From Amphimedon queenslandica (lineage: Eukaryota; Porifera; Demospongiae; Haplosclerida; Niphatidae), in contig NW_003546264.1 in NCBI RefSeq assembly GCF_000090795.2, positions 65,366 to 129,365 on the forward strand: DNA of 64,000 bases. The letters run 5' to 3'. The number at the start of each line of letters is the position of its first letter. The stretch's first letter is position 1. Made by a program: the position numbers and the translations under genes. The notes under the pieces are model-generated. The model did not search any database and was not told where the DNA came from. It saw nothing but the letters and a program-made list of their open reading frames with translations. This document shows positions 54,460-64,000 of this stretch, piece after piece.

Positions 54460-54635
54460 TTTGAATTTATGGGTGTGGCTTCAAGCACAGATAACCGGAA
54501 ATAACCCATTCCGTTTACTTGAACCACGCGGCTGACGTCATTCTCCTACCCGGACGTACGTACGTATCACCACTTCGTTTACTTTAACCACGTGCTCTGT
54601 ATAAAATCCGGATTCTTAGATATACGGGATTACAA
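54460..54635. promoter_or_regulatory. Bidirectional promoter of CASP and RPAIN
   Basis: 176 bases between divergent ATGs. It contains CCGGAA (ETS-like, 54495-54500), a full CRE palindrome TGACGTCA at 54533-54540 and a CACGTG E-box at 54589-54594. These are motif matches only; no binding is shown. Confidence 0.6.
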
Positions 54636-55852
54636 ATGGCGACCAGCTCGACTCCTCCTTCTTCAAAGGATAGGAAACAGCTCAACGCAAGGAAAGCTTT
54701 GTATAAGAACGAAGGAAAGAGAACAGAATGGAAAGAAACTTATAGACAGGTACTGCAAACTAGCTCACAGCTTCTAGAAATATTGAATAGTAATAATATT
54801 AAATAATATTAATATTTGAAAGAGGTGTTCAGAGAGACTGAGACGGAACAGAGAAGCAGTCGTTGATAGTAGACGGATAGGATCGAGTGTTGATGGCTCT
54901 GGGGTACTTGATGCTGTTTATGAGGCCATGCAGGAGGAATGGGACAATTTTAGGTACACCCACTCGTGTTGTTACCACCTGATGATCAGCTGATTGTAGG
55001 AAAGAGGCGGAGCTTCCTCCACTACTGATCCGTGGAGCTAAAAGGCAGAGGAGCTCTTCATTTAATGAAGATCCTATTGGAGAGAATTTAATGGTATTAT
55101 TAGTACAATCTTGTGTATTATTGGTATACTCTTGTATATTGTTAGTATACTCCTGAGCGGAGTACTGCCAATAGCCAATGGACTAGTCCTGATAGTGAAA
55201 GCCACACCCACTCACCAGACATTGATATTATTCTTATGATAATGGAGGACATTACTGAAGAATTACTAAAAGAAGGTATATACATGTAACTCCTCCTTCT
55301 TTATCATCATGACTTCTCTCTGTAGAGCAAGAGAGACTAGCTGCCCAATATGAAGAATCAACTACATCAGCTTTAGTATCTTTTGATTCTGATCCCATCA
55401 TATGCCCAATCTGTTTGAGGTGCTGTTAAATTATTATTATTATTATTTATTATTATTTTATTATTATTAATCATAGAGATGTATTAACACAGGACTACGA
55501 GTTCATACGCTGCTCGTGTGGTCTCTCTATAAACACTGCTGTTAGTTTTTTTAAATCAAAATATTCTTTTATTCTTTATTTTATAAACAGCAAGATGGTA
55601 TTACACTGGAGTATGTTCGTCTTCAGTTACGTGAAGCTTCATTGCAGCATAGGTAAGGAATCAATCCCTTCATGGCTGCTAATGGCCTCTTATCCATTTC
55701 CTCCTCATTCAGTCAGTGTTGTTCTTCACCTCCTCAGTTCTCTTATCAAGAGTTTTTACTGATGTCGTGTAAAGTAATTATTTATTTACCTGTTTGTTTG
55801 TTTATTTGTTTGTTTATTCCAGGATTGTGATTTCCTGTACATTATAGTGTGA
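54636..55852 (+). CDS. RPAIN: RPA-interacting protein (RPAIN / RIP)
   Basis: Starts MATSSTPPSSKDRKQLNARK. The basic import-binding helix follows (ALYKNEGKRTEWKETYRQ, RCSERLRRNREAVVDSRRIG), then EAMQEEWDNF. The middle is divergent with a Ser-rich insert. The C-terminal zinc region spans several short exons: ICPICLR, IRCSCGLSI, QDGITLEYVRLQLREASLQH, then CCSSPQFSYQEFLLMSC, CDFLYIIV and a TGA at 55850-55852. Cys pairs CPIC, CSCG, CC and CKDC fit the RIP zinc finger. RPAIN carries replication protein A into the nucleus. Compared with human the core matches throughout. It is divergent from CASP and convergent with GGT, whose stop is 167 bases away. Confidence 0.9.
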
Positions 55853-56018
55853 ATCTCTTCCAAACTCAGTGAGTTATTATACAAATTATTTTAAAATTTT
55901 AAACACATTCTCTCTCTTTTTAGCTTGACAGTTATAACTATTATAGTTATTATAATTATTACTATTTTTAAATCACAGCACTATATAAACATAGAGTATC
56001 ATTATTATAAACAGTTGG

Positions 56019-58505
56019 TTAGTATCCGCTTGGTTCCCCTCCCTTCCTCTTATCAGATGCAGCGTATATGAGTCCTCCTTTTTCCTTATAAATAGCTTGG
56101 ACCACACCCACAGAGGACGTCTTTCTAATCACATGATTACGTTCCTCTAGCCCCTCAATGTAACTTTGAGAGAAATCAGTCTCAACTTCTAATGTATTAG
56201 GAATCAGTTGGTGATGTAGGCGTGGCCTTGATACAGCGTCTTCCAATGGAATAGAGAAGCTGAGTGTATTCAGTATCACCTGACAGAGAGAGAGAGAGAG
56301 AGGAAGGGAAGTGAGTTAATGGCTAATAACACGTCTACACTCCAGCAATTCCTTTCAATGTACATGCATGCATGGGCGGTTGCAGAAATTTGGTTTGACC
56401 TGGGCATCAATAATTAGTGGGTGTGGTTCCATACAATTTTGCAAGGAAAATGGACAATACTGATCTATAACTTCATTGAGATGGTTTCTTAGCATAAAGC
56501 ACCAAAGAAGCCTGCTGAACTACCACAGTTTACACTGGATGCCCACACCAGAATCATGAATATAATTATTGGTCAAAAAGTCAACCTGGGCATTGCCCTC
56601 TAATGCCCAGGCCTGCAACCGCCTATGCATGCATGTCTAGCTATACCTGAGATGTTGCTGTTGGTATTTTTGAACCACCTGATGCACCAGCGACCATAAC
56701 CACTGACCCCTCTTCATCAGTGACAATGGTCGGAGTCATGGAGGAGAGTGGTCGATGGTTGGGTTTTATGTAATTTGAAGGAGACGGAGGATAGTCAAAG
56801 CTATTGTTTCTACCAGGGACACTGAAGTCATCCATTTCATTGTTGAATATAATACCACTCCTGGAAGACATTGAGCGGCTACCAAAACTAAAAGAGAAGG
56901 ACATTATGAAAATTCCATTGCAGGCAATATGTGGTCACTTTGAGCTGAGGAAGCCAAGAACATAAAGATCTTACCAACTTATACTGCCTCAAGTACAAAG
57001 TAACCACAGATTGTGTGCATTAAAGTAGTTCTTTTGTAGTACTCACTACAGGTTAATTGTACTTGTTATTCCAACTGCATTTCCTTTCTCATCAATCACT
57101 GATAGATGTGTTGTACCGTGTGACTCTGGATTATGCAGTGGCTGATTTTCTAAATAATATTCAACATCGTGTGTTGTGTCGTCAGTGATTCTTGATCTCA
57201 TATCAACTGCAGTGTCAACATCTAACATGAAATCAACCACCTGTTTGAGATATTATGATAATAATAATAATACTAATATTGTTACTTCAGATATAGTTTC
57301 GTTGTAGTCAGGATCTCCTAATGAAAGACGCTGACCGTAAGCAAACTTGTATGCTTCTACAATCCTGTGATAAGAGAGGGAGTCAATCTCATCTAGATCA
57401 TAACCTACAGAGACAATGGCATGTGATTGAAGGATGCACAGCTTTGCATTTACCATCTAATATATTGAACACTAGTGATAGAACCGAGCCACTGGCAGGT
57501 GGTGGAAAACTGTGAACTTTCATTCCTTTGTATTCGCTTATTAACGGATCTCTTGTTGCAGCCTTGTAATTAAGGAAATCTTCTACTCTGAGGATGCTAC
57601 CATATTCGCTGGCAAGTTCTGCTACCATTTCTTCAGTGAAGGAACTGTTATAGAAGAATATTGAACCAGATCTTGCTATTGACTCTAGAGTATCTGCTAA
57701 TTGTGGTTGTCTCAATATTTCACCTTCTTTATACAACTGGCCAGTCTCAGGATTGTGGAGTAAATCACTAACAGAAAGAGGAAATAGTTAATCAGACACA
57801 TTCATCATTTCATAGGTACCTCAGTGTTTGATAATTCTCATCCAACTGATTACCAACTATTGATATAGCCAATGCTACAGTTGGTGTTACAGCAAATCCT
57901 TCTCTAGCTACCTTGATTGAAGGCTCAACGACATCATACCAAGGGAGCTCACCAAATCTAGTGTGGGCCTCATGGAGCCCTTTAACTTGCCCTGGAACAC
58001 CAATAGCTAGACCACCTAATACAATTGCAGGCAAATTATAGTCTAGACTAATAAGTTATTTACTAATTTACTATGACTGTAGCTCAGTATTAGTAATGGC
58101 AGCCAATAAGTTGTAGTGCATTGGCATGGCTTCTCTCTTACCTATTGTTGTTGAGGTAGGATCTTCAATGTACCTCTCCATGGCTGATTCTGGTATAACC
58201 CCAGGTGCTTTCTCTCTGAAGTCAATACAAGAGGTCTCCCTAGACTCTGCATCATAATACATGAAGAACCCGCCGCCACCAAGCCCTGTTGACTGCAGAT
58301 TGATGACACCAACACACAAGAGACTCCCTACAGCTGCATCAACTGCATTCCCTCCTTTTTTGAGCAGTTCTACACCAATCTCTGAGCACTGAGCAGCATC
58401 AGTTGCAACTGCAGCATGTTGGTAACTGGTCTCCTTCACTGCTGGTCTGCTTAAAGACAGGCTGACTCCTAATGCAAGGAAGATTGCTTGTAAAAGGAGA
58501 CCCAT
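56019..58505 (-). CDS. GGT1: Gamma-glutamyltransferase
   Basis: The ATG at 58505 gives MGLLLQAIFLALGVSLSLS, a signal peptide or membrane anchor. The large subunit follows: AAVATDAAQCSEIGVELLKK, GNAVDAAVGSLLCVGV, STGLGGGGFFMYYD and IDFREKAPGV, whose Arg binds the glutamate carboxylate. Then come VPGQVKGLHEAHTRFGELPW, EEMVAELASEYGSILRVEDF and SFPPPASGSVL. The small subunit starts at the catalytic Thr in HGTTHLSVIDEKGNAVGITS; SSRSGIIFNNEMDDFS follows, and ASGGSKIPTATSQ forms the oxyanion region. The C-terminus is ASDKRKGGEPSGY with a TAA at 56019. The enzyme cleaves glutathione at the cell surface. Upstream frame codons before 58505 include no ATG. One intron holds a MITE-like element. The assignment to GGT1 rather than GGT5/6/7 is not resolved here. 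Confidence 0.93.
56366..56638. mobile_element. MITE-like element with inverted ends in a GGT intron
   Basis: Left end CATGCATGGGCGGTTGCAG and right end CTGCAACCGCCTATGCATG are inverted copies with one mismatch. Internal CCTGGGCAT repeats near both ends add a second inverted layer. It is about 270 bases long with no transposase frame. Flanks are also CATG-rich, so the exact boundary and target duplication are unclear. Confidence 0.75.
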
Positions 58506-58650
58506 GGCTGATGGAGGATAAGCTGCTCTTTCTAGCAACAGTACCAGCAACTCACCTTTAGATTATAGAAGGGTGGGGCTCAACCTGCAGAGTAGGTGTG
58601 GCTTAAAATGGGGTGTGACTAGATACGTGGGCGTTGATTAGAGATACAAA
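58506..58650. promoter_or_regulatory. Bidirectional promoter of GGT and VPS53
   Basis: 145 bases between divergent ATGs. It contains GTGGGGCT/GTGTGGCT GC-box-like pieces and TACGTGGGCG near 58624. No TATA box is evident. Confidence 0.45.
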
Positions 58651-59047
58651 ATGGCCGCCGACTGGAGTACAGATATGATAGAGGAGCTACAGTCCGTCCT
58701 GTACTCTCCTGACGTGGAGGCAGCAATACAAGAGGTCTATATTACCGTTTATTTACCGTATATCTACTTTTTGTAGGTTTTCTCTAGTGAGAAAGACCCT
58801 CTGGACGCCACTGACTTTGATCCAATAGAATACATTAACACTTTATTCCCCACAGAGCAGGTACTTAACTTCATTATAATGATAGTCTAGCCACACCCAT
58901 TGATTTATTAATTATTAACAGTCGCTAGCGTCAGTAGACGATACATTGAACAGAATGAGAACTAGAATCAATGGACTTGATAATGAGATACGGACCACTG
59001 TAAGGGAACAAGCCGAATCTGGACACGATGGACGACAAGTGAGATTT

Positions 59048-59078
<31 letters not shown>

Positions 59079-62000
59079 TATTATTATTATTATTATTATT
59101 ATTATCATTAGTCGTTAGAAGATGCTCAGAGTACAATTGAGGAACTCTTCAGGCGAATATCAAACATTAAGGAAAAGGCAGAGCATTCAGAAATGATGGT
59201 CAGTCATGTGACCATCACATGACTAAATACAATAATACATGTGCAATACATGTGCATAGGTGAAGAAGATCACAGGTGACATTAAGCAGATGGACATAGC
59301 CAAGAAGCATTTAACGGACTCTATTCGGACCCTAGAGAAACTGAGACTGCTCGTCATAAACCTTGAGGAGATAGAGTGAGGGGTGGGCATTAAATAGAAC
59401 CTGTAGATGGGCATTAAATAGAGCTTGTAGATATGCAATACATGTGCATTAAATAGAGTATTTCATTTACAGTCGTAACATGCGAATGAGACAGTACGCC
59501 CAGGTGGCCAGTCAGTTGAAAGGAGCTGACGATGTCGTGGAGGAATTTAAGAAATATCAAACAATACCTCAAATAAAGTACCTGATAGACAGGTTAGCAG
59601 TCATGTGACACTAGTTATTAATGGTTATTAATGGTTAATTTATAGGTTGTCATCAATGAAACATGATCTTGCTGCTCAAATTAAAGTTGATTTTGAAAAG
59701 GCGTTTTCAATAAGAGGAACAGCTGTTAAGTGTAATAGTATTCATTAATAATTAATTATTCTAATTATAGGGTGGAGCTAAGGCGGAGCTTCATGATGCC
59801 TGTCTTGTGTTGGATGTTGTTGATCAAACAGCAAAGTAATAAATAATTAATTATTAATTTATTGTGTTAATTAATTAGGGAGGAGTTAATTAAGTGGTTT
59901 ATTAAGATGCAGTTGACAGACTACGACATGTTGTTTCATGAAAGTCTTGAGCCGTCCTGGCTTGATAAAGTAATATTGAAATGTACGTCTTTATAAATAG
60001 AATATGGTATGGCTAGGTTGATAGGAGGTACAGCTGGATGAAGAGGTCCTTGTTGAATTATGAGGAAGAATGTGCCGCCATTTTTCCTCTTGATTGGTAC
60101 ATGCCAGAAAGAATATGTATTGAGTTTTGTAAAATGACAAAGTTAGTAATAATTATTAAGAGCATTATCTGATGCATATACATGTTCTTATGTTGTATAG
60201 AAAGTTTGAGCTGATTCCGATCAAAATTGGATTTTTTATGAATTTTTTTAATTGCTCCAAAATCGGACAAAAGTCCCTGTACTATAGTACATGGTCTTAG
60301 GCCGAATTTTGCCAAAAATGAAAAGTAGAGAATTCCCCATTTTTATTACATTTTCTGATGCATATACATGTTCTTATGTTGTGTAGAAAGTTTGAGCTGA
60401 TTCCGATCAAAATTGGATTTTTTTACGAATTTTTAAAGTTGCTTCAAAATGTGCTGTACTATATAATTATTATTATTTATTTATTTTTATAGAAAGGGAC
60501 TCTCAAATGTTATGAAAGCAAAATCCGACCAGCTGGAAGTTAAGCTCCTCCTTTTTGCCATCCAAAAAACGACTGCTTTTGAAAAATTCTTGGCCCAACG
60601 CTTCATCAGTAGTACTTACATAGCTTCGGTAAACCACACCCATTAACTACAGCTAGTATTGAAACTTTAATTAGCTTGTACCAAAGAAAGTTAAACCAAA
60701 GAAAGAAATGGAAGAGGAGGAGGGGCAAGAGGTGGGGACATGTAATTATTAATTAATTTATTTATTTATTTATTAGTCTGTTAGTAAAGTCACACAGGAC
60801 TCCTCCCCTTTTCTTGGTATGATCTCACGATGTTTCGAGCCTCATCTGAACGTGTACATTGAGTCACAAGACAAGTGGGTGTGGTTATATTATCACATGA
60901 TCCTCACATGATCATAACAGGAATCTATTTGACTTAATGGCCAGTTTTGTTACTGATATGAAGTCAGCTGGTCCGACTAAGAAAGGAGAAGGTGTGGTAG
61001 CCTTCCCAAGTGCTGCCGATCTTTTCATATTTTACAAAAAGTGTTTGGTCCAATGTTCATCTCTGTCTACTGGACACCCTCTACTCAGCCTCACAGAAAT
61101 ATTTCAAAAATATTTGAAAGAGTACGCTACGAAAATACTCGAAGGAAGTCTACCGAAGTAAAGAAATTGTTACTTTTCTTGTTAATTAGGATGTCCTTAT
61201 AATTAGAGTCAGTAGTTCCAGTTCTGGTGCCAGACTGACCCTGACCGGTATTAAAAGAGACACGCCCTCTGAATCAAAATTAACAAATGATGACTTGGCA
61301 TTAGTTTGTACAATACTCTGTACTGCAGATTACTGCCTGGAAACTACAATGCAGGTACTGGTACATGTACATGTTCAGCTGTCTAAGTTTTAATGATTAA
61401 ATTGATGCATTTTGCAGAAATTTGGGAAATTATAGAAATTACATGTACATGTACATGTAATTTCATGTGTGTTACATGTACAGTGTAATTTCATGTGTGT
61501 TACATGTACAGTGTACATTCATGTGTGTTACATGTACATGTACATGAATGTATAATGTCTTCACTTTTAGTTGGAGTCAAAACTAAAGGATAAGATTGAT
61601 GAGCAGTTCAGTGATAAAGTTGATTTCACTTCAGAATGTGAGACCTTCAGGAGGTAACTACTGATTCATCTTAACACACTATTGATCCTTATATCAGTGA
61701 AATGCTAATGCATGTTAACACAGTCTTAACACAATTTTGATATCTTATATTTTACTGTTTAGTTTGACTTCGACTTGTGTTCAACTTTTAGTACAAGACT
61801 TGGAGTCTGTTTGTCTAAACGCTTTCATCAACATGACTAAAGTAAGTGAAATACGTCATCAACCTATACTGCCTTTTCCAGCTGTCCTGGGGTAGCGTTG
61901 AAGCCGTTGGTGATCAAAGTTCTTACGTTTCGCTAGTTGTTGGCCACTTGAGACAGACCATACCGTTAATTAGAGACTCTTTGGTCTCCGTTAGAAAATA

Positions 62001-62791
62001 TTTCATTAATTTCTGTCACAAATTTGCAAAGTAAGAGAGCGGAGACTATCATATCTTAATGCTACCTACTGCCAGTGTCTTTATCCCACTGTTTATAACC
62101 CACCTGTACAAGTGTAAGCCCATTAGCACTATAGCCGCTGAACAGGTTAGAGGAGGTTTAGCTTTTATCATATTTCCGTCTCTCTTTTGATCAATAAATT
62201 CCTTCCTCCAGTTGCTATTGGATACTCATTCTCTCAAGTCTGTCCTAATTGAGTTGCCAACTCTTGGAGCAGCTGTAACTCGTAAAGCTCCAGCTTCGTA
62301 CGTACATGTACATGTATTAATAATTATAATTGTTTTATGATATTTCAGTTATACTAAACTCGTTAATACTGGGATGGAGAAGGCGGAGCTTATCGTCAAG
62401 GTAACACAAATGGACTATTAATAATAATAATTTATACGTGTGCATTAGATTGTAATGTCCCCCCATGATCATGCTGAGGAGTTTGTGTCTCACTACCTCT
62501 CCATAATGCATGGAGACAATGACACCAACAACTTCCATAAAATACTGGAGATGAAGGTAACCATGGCAACCACTGACCACACCTACTGAATATTTAACCC
62601 TTTAGGGTTTGCGAAAAAGTGAACAAAATGCTTTGCTTGATTTGTTCAAGACGAAAGCTTCAGCGAAAAAGGAAGGAGAGGGCGTGGCAGTAGGCGGAGA
62701 CAAGGGCCTGCTGGGTATGCGTAAGTTGGAGATAGTGGAACGATTAATGAGAGCTCGAGGCAGTGAAAAATTATCACCAACAAAACAATAA
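58651..62791 (+). CDS. VPS53: GARP/EARP tethering subunit VPS53
   Basis: Starts [20 protein letters not shown]. The diagnostic N-terminus [20 protein letters not shown] then [15 protein letters not shown] matches VPS53, followed by [96 protein letters not shown] and [20 protein letters not shown]. Late exons read [32 protein letters not shown], and [20 protein letters not shown]. It ends SEKLSPTKQ with a TAA at 62789-62791. The protein tethers endosome-derived vesicles at the trans-Golgi (GARP) or recycling endosomes (EARP). One intron holds about 1.5 copies of the 186-bp repeat. Confidence 0.95.
59045..59110. repeat. (ATT)n microsatellite in a VPS53 intron
   Basis: About 65 bases of imperfect ATT units ending in the 3' splice site (TCATTAG) of the next exon. 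Confidence 0.9.
60164..60450 (+). repeat. 186-bp repeat, about 1.5 copies, in a VPS53 intron
   Basis: Sense orientation. It starts about 25 bases after the 5' splice site and stops before a T-rich 3' splice site. Landmarks AAAGTTTGAGCTGATTCCGA occur twice and CTATAGTACATGGTCTTAGG once. Confidence 0.9.
61438..61550. repeat. TACATG-rich repeat with a 30-base motif in a VPS53 intron
   Basis: Three near-copies of ATTTCATGTGTGTTACATGT joined by TACATG runs. The TACATG hexamer is palindromic in tandem and recurs across the window (13329, 43512, 45441). Confidence 0.75.
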
Positions 62792-62983
62792 ATATAAATA
62801 ATTAATTATAGTTCATTATGCTGATTTTTACAAAAATGAGACAATGTAGAGATGACATCTATAGAACATTTTAATGAATAATAATAATAATGAAATGCTG
62901 ATAATGCATCATCATCATTAACCAAAATGAAACAGAAACTGCAGAGAATAACAACAACAACACTGTTGTTGTTGTTGTTATTA

Positions 62984-64000
62984 TTACCAGGACAATACAC
63001 CTGGTATGTATTTATCAATGAGAGATTGGTAGTATGGCTTCACTGATTCAACATCAGGAATACTGTCCGCCTTTGAATACAAATCAAATTTACTATTTTG
63101 GAGAGAGAGAGAGAGTGTGAAATTAGTACTATTATTGATTGTGTATAACTATAGAAGTACTGTACATGTATTGTAACACAATTAAGAGATGGAATGCTAC
63201 CAACTCTAATCTACATGTATTTGAATCAACCATTTAATGAATCAGCAAGAAGAAGAGAACTGATCAATATAAAGGTAATGTCACTAACTTGAATTCTCTG
63301 ATCCATTCCAACATGCTCCTGTCCTTCTCATTGCACAGGTAGTCATAATCATTCCCAGTGTGCCAGGGATAGAAGCTGTGATATCTGATCATGTACAGAC
63401 CCTCTACTGGTAGGCTGGTACCATTACCCACCAGGACGTGGTACATGTACTCATCATGACCAAAAGACATTTGGACCTTCTCTAGGCCACAGTTAGGCTC
63501 GTACATACCGTACTGGGTCCTGGCAGAGGAGGAAAGGATAAAATGTACATGTACCTGACAATGAAAGTAATTCAACAATATCTGATGTACATTTAGTACT
63601 CTTTCTCTTATTCATGGTTCAGTAGCAGGTGGATATGAATCTCAACAGACATTGTGGAGAGTGGAGACTGGGGACTTGGGGAGCATGTTATGAATATTAA
63701 TGAGGAGGTATGAATATTAATGAGGAGGTAGTAGGAGGTAATGTTGTATGTGAGATCAATAACAAACAATCGATGGAATGTGGGTACGAACATATTTTAA
63801 TTCAATTCCAATTTGTGTTAACAAACACAGTTGTCATATGACCAACAATATCCCAATAATATCCCAACATGCATGACTTCAAAGACCATTAGGTGCATTA
63901 GTCTGTACAAACATCCTGTCCTTACCTGTAAACTGGGTGGGATCTATCAGGATTGTTATCAAAATACTCCGGGAATACACACTTGTTAGAGAACTGGCAG
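62984..64000 (-). CDS. MIOX: Myo-inositol oxygenase (5' part beyond the window)
   Basis: Three exons of the C-terminal half. From the right edge: CQFSNKCVFPEYFDNNPDRS at about 63920-64000, then ARTQYGMYEPNCGLEKVQMS, FGHDEYMYHVLVGNG and MIRYHSFYPWHTGNDYDYLC near 63290-63530, then FDLYSKADSIPDVESVKPYY, QSLIDKYIPGVLSW and a TAA at 62984-62986. The iron-ligand His residues of GHDEY and YHSFYPWH and the Asp of FDLY are all present. MIOX is a di-iron enzyme that turns myo-inositol into D-glucuronate in the cytosol. The first metal ligands lie outside the window. The stop is 193 bases from that of VPS53 (convergent). Confidence 0.94.

Overview
This is a eukaryotic nuclear window from an early-branching animal. 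The genes are intron-rich with mostly short introns, AT-rich simple repeats fill introns and spacers, and the gene set includes animal families (KSR, SH2B adaptor, TBCK, granulin, BAP1, POLD4). Compactness, a few hundred bases between genes and repeated TACATG motifs make a demosponge such as Amphimedon my best guess. That is inference; the organism is not named in the data.

Layout, left to right: 3' part of a PPP-family Ser/Thr phosphatase (+, 1-2934); intronless BAP1/calypso deubiquitinase (+, 3187-4563); AP-1/AP-2 beta adaptin (-, 4848-9228); mitochondrial ribosomal protein bL36m (+, 9392-9625); KSR pseudokinase scaffold (-, 9862-17519); DHX37 DEAH helicase (+, 18272-26356); an unrecognised multi-exon gene (-, 26521 to 28885 or 29038); INO80B (+, 29069-30330); a secreted one-domain granulin (-, 30469-30762); TBCK (-, 30994-34930); TBL3/UTP13 (+, 36782-41353); POLD4 (+, 41471-42011); EXOSC9 (+, 42140-43655); a small acidic unrecognised protein (+, 44085-44590); SH2B adaptor (-, 44806-49486); an ApaH-like phosphatase (+, about 49507-50611); CASP golgin (-, 50734-54459); RPAIN (+, 54636-55852); gamma-glutamyltransferase (-, 56019-58505); VPS53 (+, 58651-62791); and the 3' part of myo-inositol oxygenase (-, 62984 to beyond the right edge).

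Strands nearly alternate, giving a chain of head-to-head pairs (AP-beta/bL36m, KSR/DHX37, unknown/INO80B, SH2B/ApaH-like, CASP/RPAIN, GGT/VPS53) and tail-to-tail pairs with very short gaps. The genes are not an operon and belong to different pathways. Three (DHX37, TBL3, EXOSC9) act in ribosome biogenesis or RNA processing, and each has a CACGTG E-box within about 15 bases of its start codon.

The most unusual non-coding content is a family of repeats with a unit of about 186 bp, found in sense and antisense orientation inside introns of at least seven genes and expanded into arrays in the DHX37 and TBL3 introns. Two MITE-like elements with terminal inverted repeats, a 166-bp tandem repeat flanked by a 40-bp inverted repeat, and two perfect hairpins are also present. 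I saw no CRISPR array, rRNA, convincing tRNA or virus-derived element.
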